Assembly: GCA_022818135.1 (NCBI GenBank)
Contig: JAFMSR010000002.1
Location: 54,824,160 to 54,888,159 of the forward strand
Length of the DNA: 64,000 bases
Direction of reading: 5' to 3'
Source: Saxidomus purpurata
Taxonomy: Eukaryota; Mollusca; Bivalvia; Venerida; Veneridae
In this document: positions 46,295-57,885 of the stretch, piece after piece
Numbering within the stretch: position 1 is the stretch's first letter
Layout: every line of letters begins with the position of its first letter
Position numbers and translations under genes: made by a program
The notes under the pieces: generated by a model
Databases searched by the model: none
What the model was told of the DNA's origin: nothing
The model's input: only the letters and a program-made list of their open reading frames with translations

Positions 46295-47258
46295 ATGTAC
46301 ACACACAAACATACACTACCAACACACACAAGCATACAAAGCAAACACACGAGGACAAAACGAACCATTAACGGAGCACAGTGGGGCACCGCCTTGGAAC
46401 GGTCAGTGGCAAAAACACCACTGGGGAGCTTAAACCGGTTTATGGTGCGCACCCAACCTCACTCTTACCCCCACCATGTTCCAAAGTCACAGGACAGTGT
46501 AAATAAAAGTAATCCCTGCTAGGTGAATCTCTAACACACGCAATGGAAACAAAAGGCATGGTATGTAAAACACAAAAATGCTCGTGTATAAATATATAAA
46601 AAGCAAACCTTGAGAACCAAAAAACGTATGTACTCAATGCATTTGCAGAAGGCAGAGCACCAAGAGAAACACCCTTAAGGGCCCGACGAAACAGGCCAGA
46701 GGACAGAAATCAAAACAGTTTCGTCCCAGTGGGATTTAAAAACTGCCCATCACAGAGTCCTCCCCCTCTTCCGTCAGACACAATCAAAGAGGGAAGCATA
46801 GCGTCCAACTGTAAACGGGTTGAACACCAAACATGCGGTGTGTCTCAAAACAGTAGGGTCGTAACCTCTTTTAACAAAACGTTTTATAATTTTAGCAAAT
46901 ACAGTTGGAAAATTGCCATGACCCAAAATCTTACGAAGTTTGTAAACCACATCCCCATAAAAATCGGGTTTTGAAATACCTTCTCGCAGAAGAGTCTTTA
47001 GATTACTATTGAATTTCAAAACCAAATCAGAATTACGATAGTAAAATTTAGCAAAATATTTACGCAATTTGTAATAACGGTAGCCCTGTTGAAGAAGTTT
47101 ATTTGTAATATATTGATTACGTTCATTGAAATCCTCAACATGACTACACGCTCTGGCAAACCGAATTAACTGAGAAATGTATACCCCATAAGATGTAGCA
47201 TGAGGTACATCCCCATCCAAATGGGGGAAATTTACAATATTAAAATTAAAATCATCCC
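46109..47258 (-). mobile_element. PLE-type copy H, longest 3' copy
   Basis: Minus orientation, 1150 bp. Tail, interrupted CA tract (46207-46291), 3' region, and an intact C-terminal coding end of about 160 codons on the minus strand (from FNIVNFPHLDGDVPHATS near 47240 to FTVGRYASLFDCV at 46774). It confirms the frame that copy C lost at its extra C. H sits inside a Helitron-like repeat: left flank CAGCTTGGTAC, right flank AAGTCCACTTGCCTGG join to a sequence seen intact at 48966-48992 (minus strand). Confidence 0.92.
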
Positions 47259-47865
47259 AAGTCCACTTGCCTGGTGGAAGATCACTTGACAATGTTATTT
47301 ACCAAAAAGGTTTTCCTATATACGTCTTTGTAAAACAAGTGACCCCCTCCCGAGAAAGGTCAATTTGACCCCAGAGGCATAATTTGAACACACTTTGAAG
47401 TGGTCTACAAGGCAATGCTACATACCAAATATCTAAGCTTTAGGCCGTGTGGTTTCAGAGAGGTTGATTTCTTCAAGTTTTCTCTATATAAGCCTTTGCA
47501 AAACTTAGTGACCACCCGCACGATGTCACTTTTGACACGGGGGTCATTATTTGAATAATCTTAGTAGAGGTCTACTAGACAATTCTACATGCCAAACATC
47601 TAAGCTCTATGCCTTGTGGTTGCAGAGAAGAAGATTTTAAGGTTTTTCCTATTTGTTGCCATAGTTACCAAAGTTCTGCATGGAATGGAATTCTTTGAAC
47701 AATTTTGGTAGAGCTTGATGCAAGGAACATCCCTGCATAGTTTCATCAACATTGGCATGGTGGTTTCAGAGGAGATATCATTTGAATCAAAATGATGACT
47801 GACTACGGATAATCATCTATCAGAAAAGCTCAGCCTGGCGAAGCCAGGTGAGCCTTAAAGGTGTC
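47259..47865 (-). repeat. Helitron-like GACCCC repeat (R2), with its end at 46068-46108
   Basis: Related to 48669-49024 and 60472-60921. Monomers of roughly 150-160 bp carry CTAAGCTCTA.GCCTTGTGGTT, CAGAGAAGAAGATTTTAA and TTTTGACCCC blocks. The outer end at 46068 (ACAATAGGGCCAATATTGCCC) is the ACAAGAG edge plus hairpin. The other end near 47835-47855 is AGCCTGGCGAAGCCAGGTGAGCC, itself a hairpin. Confidence 0.7.
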
Positions 47866-48640
47866 ACTTCCTTAAGTAATAATTACAGACTGATGTATTT
47901 TTAAAGCTGCGTCGGGAAACCGATAGAACGTGTTGTTTACAAATATATGTTTAGTCATTTGTAAAACAACAACCTCATATACAATGAGCAGTCAGGATTT
48001 TTAAGTGGACATTCAACGGTTTTCCAACTTATTGACATAACAAACCAAATAGCGCAGTCTGTCGACAAAGTTTTATAATAATAATATCTTTATTTACTGA
48101 AGGTTAACACATTAAGACATGCGAAACATTAACTTATTGTGGCCTTCAAAAATGAAAAGAAAAAAGAAACAATCCTGAAATAAAAATGGCATTATAATTT
48201 TCATTTCATGTCACAAATCAAAAGCATTTGACCGTGTCTGGCACAGAGGACTTTTGTATAAATTACAACAAAATGGTATTAATGGCATTTTATTAAAATG
48301 AATAGGCAGCTGTCTTGAACATATAAGTCAGTAAGTCTTTGTCGGTTCCTCTTCCTCAGATTTACAAGTAATTCAAACTGGTGTATCCCAAGGTTCAGTG
48401 CTAGGCCAGTTTTTTTCCTAGTGTACGTTAATGATCTAGTTGAAAATTTAATAAGTATAGCACGTTTGTTCGCAGATGACACATCTCTATCATGTACAGC
48501 TTCTACTATACCTGATTTCGAAGGTATACTTATTCATGATTTAGCAATGATTGATAAATGGTCAAAATTTGGCTGGTAGATTTTAATCTTAATAAAACTG
48601 AAGCGATTTTCTTAACTTTAAATGCATGTGCATTGAATCC
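47866..48640 (+). pseudogene. Jockey/CR1-like LINE reverse transcriptase, C-terminal fragment
   Basis: Continues the fragment at 44374-44712: SCVGKPIERVVYKYMFSHL (about 47908-47965), NEQSGFLSGHSTVFQLIDI (about 47985-48040), then an insertion of about 135 bp (48075-48210, AATAATAAT.TTTATTTACTG), then KAFDRVWHRGLLYKLQQNG (48220-48276), TGVSQGSVLGQ (about 48380), the catalytic LFADDTSLS (about 48466-48495) and DFNLNKTEAIFLTLN. Stops and frameshifts make it dead. Confidence 0.8.
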
Positions 48641-48668
48641 AACTTTATCATTAGTAGCTTTTGTGGAG

Positions 48669-49024
48669 CATCTTAAAGATTTTTCAAATTGTGACCCCCG
48701 GGTCAAAACTGACTCCGCACCGGGGGTCACTTAGTTTTACATAGGCTTATATAGGGAAAACTTTAAAAATCTTTTTCTCTGAAACCACAAGGCCTAGAGC
48801 TTAGATATTTGGCATGTAGCATTGCCTAGTAGACCTCTTCAAAGCTTGTTCAAATTATGCCCCTGGGGTCAAAATTGACTGTGCCCGGGGGGGGGGATCA
48901 TTTGTTTTACAAAGGCGTATATAGGAAAACGTATTTGGTATATAACATTATCTAGTGATCTTCCACCAGGCAAGTGGACTTGTACCAAGGTGAGCGATAT
49001 AGGGCCATCTTGGCCCTCTTGTTT
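48669..49024 (-). repeat. Helitron-like R2 copy with hairpin terminus
   Basis: Ends with hairpin GGGCCA-tct-TGGCCC (49002-49016) followed by TCTTGTTT (49017-49024). Inside are GACCCCCGGGTCAAAA and CCCCTGGGGTCAAAATTGAC monomer blocks and the CCACCAGGCAAGTGGACTTG segment in which PLE copy H inserted elsewhere. Confidence 0.75.
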
Positions 49025-49184
49025 TATTTCTAAAGCATCAACTTCAAATTCTAATGCGGCATTATCATTAATTAACACATTTAAATGCACAGCAACCCAA
49101 ATTGCTTTTATAAAACTGTCACCAAAAATACACTATGTGCAGTAAGATGCGCATAATGTCACTTAAAGGTTTGGTAGTTTTCGG

Positions 49185-49330
49185 CGCAGCCACATTAAGC
49201 TTGCTTTTGACCGGAAGTTGGTAATTTTTCAACAGCCAATGAAATGACACGTAGAATATATAGTATTTTTCACTGAGACATTTACTAGGTTAAGCACCTT
49301 TTAATTGGATAATACAGAATACTTTCTTGA
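49185..49330. repeat. Dispersed repeat shared with 57230-57360
   Basis: Both copies carry ATTAAGC(T/C)(T/C)GCTTTTG, TTTCAAC..CCAATGAAAT and TTGGATAATA. Class unknown. Confidence 0.55.
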
Positions 49331-49466
49331 ATGGCTTTGTAATTTTAGTACTTAAATATAGTTCATATATTAACATGATATGTTGTTACCATCAAACTGA
49401 TATTAAATGGAAAGTTGCATGCCCTGTTTATTCTGGTAAAGTTTCGTTGTAGGACTGATTTAAGCT

Positions 49467-49833
49467 ATAAAGCTGCTCGCTCTCAGATTTTGGTGAAAAA
49501 ATAAAGTTCTCTAAACTCTCTGAAAATAATAAATTTAAGAACGAATAGTCATATAAACAAGTAGTATAAATTCATGAAGAGAATATCTGTATATTTGAAA
49601 GAATACGCTTCAAAATAATAAAGCGTTACAAACCCTTTTCAAATTCCAATATAAGCAAATAGCGTAGCGGTGCCGTTAAACCAAACCTCCAACATGTTCT
49701 ATGTACTTTTGCAATTTTTTACCTAATTTTTTACTTCCGTTGTAGATGCTTGCATCTACATATACAATTTGTACTTTAATAAACCATTTTGGAATGTTGT
49801 TTTTTTTTTCAATTTAAACGATGAGCATCTTAA
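49467..49833. mobile_element. MITE family B, diverged copy
   Basis: Left end AAAGCTGCTCGCTCTCAG; right end decayed (GATGAGCATCTTAAAG). Same orientation as the 18529 copy. Confidence 0.65.
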
Positions 49834-49906
49834 AGTCGCATCTTACGACAAATATGTAAGATACAAATGTAGCAGCATTGAAAGTGATTGAAGTCAAAAC
49901 TTACTA

Positions 49907-50309
49907 CAGTCGACATTGTACATGCGAGCACCTGCATTAAGCGACTTTTCTATTCAACGACCACTTGAAATCCCTGCCGATTGTTTTCACTATATAAAAT
50001 CATTCCATTAAGCGTCCATTTTATTGAACGACCAGCGGCAAGTAAAAATTGGTCCCAATTATTCTAAATGTATCTATTAAGCGACCGTTTTTTAAATAAA
50101 TTGACGAATAACACCTTTAGGTATTTTTCACCCGGGTAATTAGCGAGTTTTTTTTTTTTTTTTTTCGAAGTTTCAAAGTAACATGTATTTTGTTAACAGT
50201 TCAAAAATGTCTGTCTAGAGAAATATCACAAACTCTATAAAGAGACCACTCTATTGAGAGACCGGATTTTGAAGGTCCCTTGGGTGGTCTCTTTATACAA
50301 TGTCGACTG
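49907..50309. mobile_element. pogo/Tigger-like MITE with perfect TIRs
   Basis: CAGTCGACATTGTA at 49907-49920 and its exact reverse complement TACAATGTCGACTG at 50296-50309, each flanked by TA (49905-49906; 50310-50311). Inner blocks such as ATTAAGCGACTTTTCTATTC and TTGAACGACC echo the ends. No transposase. TA duplication and CAGTCGA are typical of pogo/Tigger elements. Confidence 0.88.
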
Positions 50310-50311
50310 TA

Positions 50312-51949
50312 TTTTAATTCTAATGTTTTCGGTTATAATTGTCATGCATCTGCAAAAGGAAGTGTTCAGTGTTTAGGAAAATTATTATTTAGAATTCTAA
50401 AATATGCATTACTATTCATGATTATTTGCAGACGATATGATCTACAAGGAGAGTCACGGACAAAGTAATATATCTAGACTTCCTAGCTTTAGAAAGCAAG
50501 TCCTTGAAGTCGAAAAAAAACGTTAATAAAACATGAGAATTCTAATTCAAATGTCAAGATAATGCCCTCTTACCGACTTAATATTTCTATATTTGAACCA
50601 GCCTATAACGACGTGTTCTCTTTCTATTCATAAGTAAAACATGTACAAAACCTATGGAAACAAGTTGTCAAGCCCTTATATGTCACCTGAGAATAAAAAC
50701 GCGTTTGACATTCAAACCATTGTTAACTTGAATCAGATTATTTTCTATTTGATGAGAAACTTTGATTCTGAGAGAATAATTCATTCTTATGGAGAAATGA
50801 AAATTAAAGTTGATACTGTTAACGGACTATTGTCATTCAGCCAAACGAGAGACATGTTTATAGGTCCATTATGTACTACTAGATCCTAATACTGTTTTGT
50901 CCGACGCCAAGTATTTAGAATGAAAAAAAAAAATGATGCATGGACGAGAGTCTGTGAATAGCTTCGTCAAAAGTTAAAATTAAACACGTAATTTTTCTAC
51001 ATCCGAGACTACACTCCTATATTAATACAATAAAATAAGAAATTTAAATGGAAATGAAAATCACAATGAATAGATTTTTCAAAACGTCAAAATATAAATC
51101 AGTGCTAAAAACTGAATTAATTTAATAAAAATAACCACAGGTATTCTGTTTTATCTAATTTATTCAATGATATAAGGTATAATGATAACAAATATGAATT
51201 ACCGTTCTGAGAAAAGAGTGAAAAGTTACGTTACAAAATTCCATTATGTCTGAAAATAAAGTAAGTGTTAATAGCATTTTATTAATATATCGGTTTCGAA
51301 GCAACACCTGTGTCAATCTGACTCAAATACAGGATTGTCTTGAGTTCCGTTTTTGAGGAGAGAATTTTAATCAGATTGCACCTGTGTCGGACATGTTTAT
51401 ACTGCGATCCACATAACGGTCTTATTATGGTCCTATAACGGAATAAAGCTCAGCCCAGCGGAAATGTTTTAATTTTTCTTAAATTAATATATTGTTTGTA
51501 TAACTTGAAATACCTTATAATATTAATGTTTGTAACTGTGATGTTAAGTTAGATTTTATGAATAAGAGAAGTTAAAACTGATTCTGTGCGATACAAAGGG
51601 GTCATAGTTAGTGTGCTGTTTTTTTTTCCGAATGATCATGAACGAAAAACGTCTCAGCAACTCCTGAAAATTATTGACCAAATCCACGGTAAACCGTTCA
51701 TATTGCTTGATTTAATGTTTAAATCAACGTTGCGATAGCTTTTATTTACAAGAAACGTTCGAGTTTTTTAGCCTTGGTCAAATTTGAGGTTCCAAAGTGG
51801 AATGGGACAGACTGTAAGTGTAGATTACCTGTAATTTCTAAACCAGTGAATAACGGTCAATATTTTGATACGAAACAACAAGGATTTAGTTTGTTTTCCT
51901 GATGGACATGCCACGGTACGGAATTAATCACAATTTGGGAGTAAGTATA
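50312..51949. other. No gene recognised
   Basis: A plus-strand frame at 50641-50889 (82 aa, MYKTYGNKLSSPYMSPEN...) has fair composition but no motif, splice support or known relative. Otherwise AT-rich. Confidence 0.4.
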
Positions 51950-52090
51950 TAAGCGCCTGGTTAGCTCAGCATTCGCTCTTTTAACCCTGCAAAAGAAGGT
52001 CCCTTGGTTCGCAACGCGGTTAGGGTGCACATTTCTACTCACTCTGTGACATTTGGCTCCCTGTGACTGCATAATTATTAACTTGACAGG
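51950..52090 (+). mobile_element. tRNA-derived SINE, copy 1
   Basis: A-box-like CTGGTTAGCTCAGCATTCG near 51956-51975 and B-box-like GGTTCGCAACG at 52006-52016. The non-tRNA part shared with 57747-57885 includes CTCTGTGACATTTGGC and a following GACTGCATAA. The cloverleaf is not intact, so it is not a tRNA gene. Confidence 0.65.
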
Positions 52091-52429
52091 GTATTTACAA
52101 TAAATTCTGACTACCGACCACTTTCATATGCTCAAAATTGCACCGACCATCGATGGTTCTTGTTCATTTGTAATACATATATGTAAAAGCTAATCTAAAA
52201 CCATATCTAAGACATTGTTTGGAGTATAATCTATTTATAAATAATATAAATCTTAGTAATTCTAATCTATATTTGGAAAGAACATGATCCTTTGCAGATA
52301 TAAGGTGAATCTACCGTATATCCATGAACTATAGAACCTTGCATAATATTCCTCTTCGAAAGCAGTGGCCAGGCTGTAATTCAGATTAGTAAAACAGTCA
52401 AAGAAATTGGGTTTGACCTTTCCAAAACG

Positions 52430-54330
52430 GGGCCTTGGAGGTGTAAGAATTTACTCTTGAAATCACTTCCCTGCGTTTATGACCATTGCCATATCAACGA
52501 TGACCATGTCTGGACCATGGCCGCCAATGAAATGCACATGTTTTGTCATAGAAATTGATAGCAACGAAAAGTCCATTTTTCAACAATGTTTTGGCCATGT
52601 CCACATCAATGATAATCACAGTCACGCCATCAGACCTGTTTTGGCCATGATCATATTAAGGTCAAACCAATGCAGTTGAAAAATGTAACTTTCATTTCAA
52701 ATTATGTAACTATCATTGTGTCGGGCAAATTGGGTTTGTTTGAGAGGCATATTTTGACAAGGTTTGAATTTCAAGTTAATTTTATAGCCACCTCATGCAT
52801 TTCGTCAAATTGATCTTTATCGGACCTGTTATGGCCATGATCAAATTGAGGTCAAATCAATGCCAAGTTAAAAGTTAATTCAATAGTATGGTCAATCCGT
52901 GATTGTTAATGTGGCACTATTTTGACAATGTTGGAATGCACGTATAATAATGTAATGCCATATCATTGACATGTAAATGTTTTTCCAACATAGAAACCAT
53001 GGTATATTCATATAGAAACAATACTTTGGTTATGTATATAGCAATAATAGTCAAAGTTAATTTTGTACAGAATACAGATTTTATTTTAAGTTAGTGTTAT
53101 GTAAAATAATCAACATTAACAATGATTCGCCATAGTATGACATATTGTAGACCAGTTTCAACCATGATCAGCTTAGATTTAAACATTTCCATGGGAAAAT
53201 AATACATCTTTATCACAGTCAGATCATTTTGATTAAGTGGTACAGTCATGACTATGTTTAAAATACAACGTCACATTAAATCCATCTCATGTCTTTTATA
53301 ATTTGACCTGTGTGGAACCTGTTATGGACATGGTCAAATAAAAGAGGCATTCCGTACATCAAGCAGAGTATATTCGCGAAACATAGATTATTGTGAAATT
53401 TATCTTTAAATTATTTTCATTATTATTATTATTATTATTATGTGAACGTAAAACGAAATTGAAACATTGCCACTTCAATTCGGGACCATGTTGAAAACTC
53501 ATGGATAAACCATGAATGAAATATGGTACAATCATTGTTAACAGCCTGTTCTGACAGTCTTTGAGACAAATAATTAACATGGTTGAATCTTCATGTGTGT
53601 CAAATGGAATATTTCCTTTAAGGCCAATACAGGCTCCTCAAAATCTGATATGACCATCATTTGTCTATGACCTTTGGAAGTGATCTGGAATCTTTCTGGT
53701 CATGACCAAAAGGGTTCAAGATCATTTCCACAGATCATAGACAAATCATAAAAAAACAGATCATAGGCAGCCTATTTTGGCTTTGATTTGGCAATGTTCC
53801 ATTTGACATACCTGGTCAAAAAAACAAAAATAATATCAAACAGGGAATGCCACGTACCAAAAACGCAGCCTCCACGCTTAAGACATGGTCAAATGAAAGT
53901 CATAGTGTGATCATTTCAGCTCAAGTATATAAAGCTATGAAATGACTGCAATTTGACCATGTCTGGAACATGGTTTAACCAGGTATGTCAAATGGAACAT
54001 TGCCACATCAAAGCCAAACCAATGTTTGTAAAAGTCTGCTATGACCATGAAAAGTCTATGCTCTTGAGGGAATATTCTTAAACTAATACGGTCATTGCCA
54101 TTTTATTTCAAAATCAATCCCACAGAACAGTATCATATCATTGTTACCTCAGAGCGATATGTGACCATGATCTAGTCCTAATGTTGCCGTGTTCCAATTG
54201 ACATACTTGGTCATACCATGTTTCAACAATGGTCATATAACATCTAAAACAGGGCTAGACCATGGTCTTTGATCATGATTTAACCGTGGTTTCTCCATGG
54301 TTCTACCATGATTTGCCAGTTAGGTTTTCG
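52430..54330. repeat. Degenerate GACCATG/CCATGG-rich region
   Basis: GGCCATG, GACCATG, GGTCATGATC and ACCATGG recur throughout on both strands, with TTTGACATACCTGGTC and its complement CAGGTATGTCAAATGG. An inverted repeat, 53776-53818 against about 53968-54015, has arms of about 42 bp. No clear monomer length. A MITE A edge lies at 53337-53400 and the PLE tail I at 53818. No supported gene. Confidence 0.5.
53818..53873 (-). mobile_element. PLE-type copy I: 55-bp tail only
   Basis: Exactly the last ~55 bp of the element (AAAAACAAAAATAATATC through CAAAAACGCAGCCTCC) with none of the rest. It lies 6 kb from the nearest other copy, inside the loop of the inverted repeat described above. Confidence 0.9.
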
Positions 54331-55331
54331 GCTTGGTTTAAAGCTCTTTTGAAATGTCATAAACTTGTATTGCTGTAGAGCTTAGAACCTTTTAAACAAG
54401 GACATTTTACATTTAATTTGTGAATACTTATCTTTAATTTTCTGCGTCGTTTTGTTTCATGGGAAACAGATGATGTGTCAATGTCTGTCATATTTGCTTT
54501 TCTTACTAAATAATAGATAGAAAGCTTCGGGAAATTTACTCCAGTTTGAATCTTTTTTTATGATGTCGTGACCTCAGATCTTTATGAAATGAAATGTGTC
54601 AGAAGCGTGGCCTTTGTTGCTGGACATACCTTCATACTTACGGTATGTGTCATATATACAATACTCTTTCAGCTATCGAATATCTTATATTTTTTGTAAC
54701 CTGCTATTGCGTATCTCCTATGTTGTTGATGATACATATACTTGAAATAGTTTAATATATCTTTAATTGTCTTAATGATAGTGTCAATATGGAAATATTA
54801 GAAATTTCGATATTCAAAATAAAGCCTCGTGCTAGAAATATTCAGTAAAATAATTTGTGAAGGTGGAAACTTTGTATTTTTGCTTAGTGACCTCAGCCCC
54901 AAACGTCACATTCGTGCTATTGTGACCAACTCTATTACCGTCCGTATTTACGCTTGACTGCATGTTTATGATCCTGGTACTTTCAGCCTCGGTTCATATA
55001 AGAATTAATTATTATCTCGGCATAGATCAGTTCCAATCAACACTGATCAAAATATAGAATAATCTACATGAAAGCTCCAAACATTTCAACGCCGTGTTGG
55101 AAATTATTTTAGTTACATCACAGTAGCGAGTTTCCATAAATGTACCATGTGTTTCCCGACTCTCTCACATCCATGTTGCTTTTTCACATAGACTGTTATC
55201 CCATTCAGGTGGTAGAAGAATGGCGCTTGTCGCGTTGACTTTTTAAAACGTCGAAAAGAAAGTTGGACAAGTTAAACTTGGAACTCAAAACACTTGAATT
55301 GACAGCCCCGTATATACATGATTAGGCCCCT
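54331..55331. other. No gene recognised
   Basis: No frame, shared repeat or RNA gene that I can support. Confidence 0.45.
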
Positions 55332-55670
55332 GCTGTTTATGGTTTAATTGGATCGACGGCTGGCTCTACTGTTTATGGTTTAATTGGATCGACGACTGGC
55401 TCTACTGTTTATGGTTTAATTGGATCGACGGCTGGCTCTGCTGCTTATGGTTTAATTGAATCGACGGCTGGCTCTACTGTTATGGTTTAATTGGATCGAC
55501 GACTGGCTGTGCTGTTTATGGTTTAATTGGATCGACGGCTGGCTCTGCTGTTTATGGTTTAATTGGATCGACGGCTGGCTCTGCTGCTTATGGTTTAATT
55601 GAATCGACGGCTGGCTCTACTGTTTATGGTTTAATTGGATCGACGACTGGCTGTGCTGTTTACGGTTTAA
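55332..55670 (+). repeat. 36-bp minisatellite, about 9.4 units
   Basis: Unit GTTTATGGTTTAATTGGATC plus GACGGCTGGCTCTACT, starting at 55335, 55371 and so on every 36 bp. Variants alternate GACGGCTGG/GACGACTGG, GGATC/GAATC and CTCTACT/CTGTGCT. One unit has lost a T near 55482, shifting the phase. Because 36 is a multiple of 3, each frame repeats a 12-residue peptide; the plus-frame one (VYGLIGSTAGS-like) is open apart from the deletion, but no start or splice site supports translation. Confidence 0.93.
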
Positions 55671-57227
55671 TAACACTTTGTTCGGTCTAAGCACCATATT
55701 TAGGAAATAGATTTTACTTTGTGATAATCTACTGACAAGTCTTATGTATCCGGATTTTGGAGTTCAGAATAATTTCAGATGCCTAAGAAATTTGATCAAC
55801 AAGGCTGAATGCCTGAGTGATTAATTTCTACAGATTTAAACTTCACTTAAACATGGCATATTCTTGGTACTGATATGATAATCTAACAAGTCAGGGCGGA
55901 CTTGATTGAATCAGACAGGTTTTACGGAGGCAGTTTTAATAACTGCTCGAAGTCATTTATGCCCTCAAAATGCACGCATTAAAACGAAAAACGAGTTGCA
56001 GAGACCTGTTTTAAACCACGCCCTGAAATTTCAATAAGCCCATCCACAAATCCATGTAAACAAATGAGTATGCATATGAAATCTACGCTACCGGTGCCAT
56101 ATATTTGTCATGCTTTTTAACGGAAATCTTAATTTACCTGGTTCAAAGTTAGATGCATACTTATTCATGTTCGTGAGATGCCCATTTCATGATCGTTTTA
56201 GTCGAGTATCGTTCTCAGTATACGGTTAAATGTGGGCAGTAACTTTACCAGCGATATCAATTCAGATCCAGCCGATCGATTGTTCACAATAAACGCTCAC
56301 TACTAAAAAAAGAAATGTATCCCAATCTTAAAGGGACATACATGTACCCTATAACTGAAGTCGAACTATATATTAACCTCCAAAACATAAATAATAGAAT
56401 CTTTGTAAGCATCAGAAAAACTGAGATATATTCAGGTTAACCTATCACACCGAGCACTGGGATGTCTTCTAGCAGAACAAATCAATCAAATTACAGCATT
56501 TAACTAGCACCTACCGGAGTATTCGATGTCTTACACACATGGTCCCTCTTTAGTAAAAATTTGAATATATTATTCCTACATATTGATTGTTCATTTTCTT
56601 TTTTTCAAATTGGACCGTTTTAATTTTAATATGTTTTGATACTGGTGATGCAATAAATTAGCATGTGGTTATACCTAGTTTGTGTTTTCTGTATGTGCTA
56701 AAAGGGTCCCTAGAAAGCACCAGATGCAATGTTGGATTTCAATTTTTTCCAGTAGCATACCCCGGACCGACCTAGCACACCTGTGCGTATACTTAATTTA
56801 ATCCGGGTAAGCCCCTGGTACTGCTAAACGTCATGCAAGCCATACAGCAACTCATAAACAATTAACCTAGAAAATCGCTTAAAATGCGTAGAAGAAACGT
56901 GTCATTACTACTGGAAATTCCCCTTATTAACTTCATTGAATTAACAGCACTAAAACTTTATTACGAGAACTATTAAGAGAACTATTAAGAATTTCATAAA
57001 TATTTCCATTTAATTTACATGGCTTTAACACGAACTACTTTAAAGATGATGCTTCAAAGCCGCTCCTTATTTCATATTAAAAAATATAAAATGTAATAAC
57101 TGTTTTTTTGTTTGAATATCAGCTAAGAAACAAAAGTACAAGCTAGACACGATTTTGTGAATAACAAAAAATAATTCCTGTGAAGCCATAATTTTACTTT
57201 GTACTACATAATGTGTCTTTTCTTAGA
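55671..57227. other. No gene recognised; MITE A fragment at 56328-56420
   Basis: 56328-56420 begins TTAAAGGGACATACATGTACC and continues CTATAACTGAAGTCGAACTA, a MITE A left part. The rest is unremarkable. Confidence 0.5.
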
Positions 57228-57356
57228 TCAAGCCGTATTAAGCTCGCTTTTGCTGGGTAGTACGTAACCTTTCAACCATCCACCAATGAAATTCACGAAT
57301 GTAAAAAACATTTTTTGAAATGAAAAATTTACGCTGTTATGCACATTCTGATTGGA

Positions 57357-57460
57357 TAATATAGGGGGCATAGAATAACCGAAAACAACATAATACAGGG
57401 TGCACAGAATAACCGAAAAAGACATAATACAGGGTGCATAGAATAACCGAAAACAACCGA
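57357..57460. repeat. Three ~37-bp tandem units
   Basis: CATAGAATAACCGAAAACAA recurs at about 57368, 57405 (CACAGAATAACCGAAAAAGA) and 57437, with ATAATACAGGGTGCA between units. Lies just right of the dispersed repeat at 57230-57360. Confidence 0.8.
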
Positions 57461-57746
57461 AAAGACCGAGACTGAAAAAGGACCGAAAAGCAGTTTATAC
57501 AGACTGAAAACAACTTTTTTTTCCAAAAGATAATATATAATTTATAATTATAATTAAAGTTTAAAATAAATGAAGGAATTTGTCAATAGTCCTTCATAAC
57601 TAGCGATATAATATTATCTTCGGAAATACAAGCTATTTTTTAATAACTTTCAATTAATTCGAGTAGCATATTTATAAGAAAAAATAGCAAGTATTACGTT
57701 TGTTGTCGCAATAGATATATAAATACTATTGGAGATAAATTTGATT

Positions 57747-57885
57747 AATGGCCGGTTAGCTCATGCGGGAGAGCATTAGCACAACTTTGCAAGGGAAGCT
57801 ACATTGTTTCGAAGCCCGGTCAAGGTACTTTTTTTCCTCACCTTGTGACATTTGACGCCTTCCGACTGAATAAAATTTATTTTTA
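57747..57885 (+). mobile_element. tRNA-derived SINE, copy 2
   Basis: A box GGTTAGCTCATGCGGGAGAG (57754-57773) and B box GTTTCGAAGCC (57806-57816), followed by CCGGTCAAGG. The tail half shares CTTGTGACATTTGACGCC and GACTGAATAA with 51950-52090. The A/B spacing fits a pol III promoter. Confidence 0.75.

Noticed and set aside
50641..50889. 82-aa plus-strand frame
   Set aside because: No motif, no splice support, and within the length expected by chance in 64 kb of AT-rich DNA.
55332..55670. CRISPR-like array of 36-bp repeats
   Set aside because: Units are directly abutting with no spacers, and the DNA is eukaryotic.
57747..57820. tRNA gene
   Set aside because: A and B boxes are recognisable but stems do not pair properly and a conserved non-tRNA part follows, as in a SINE.
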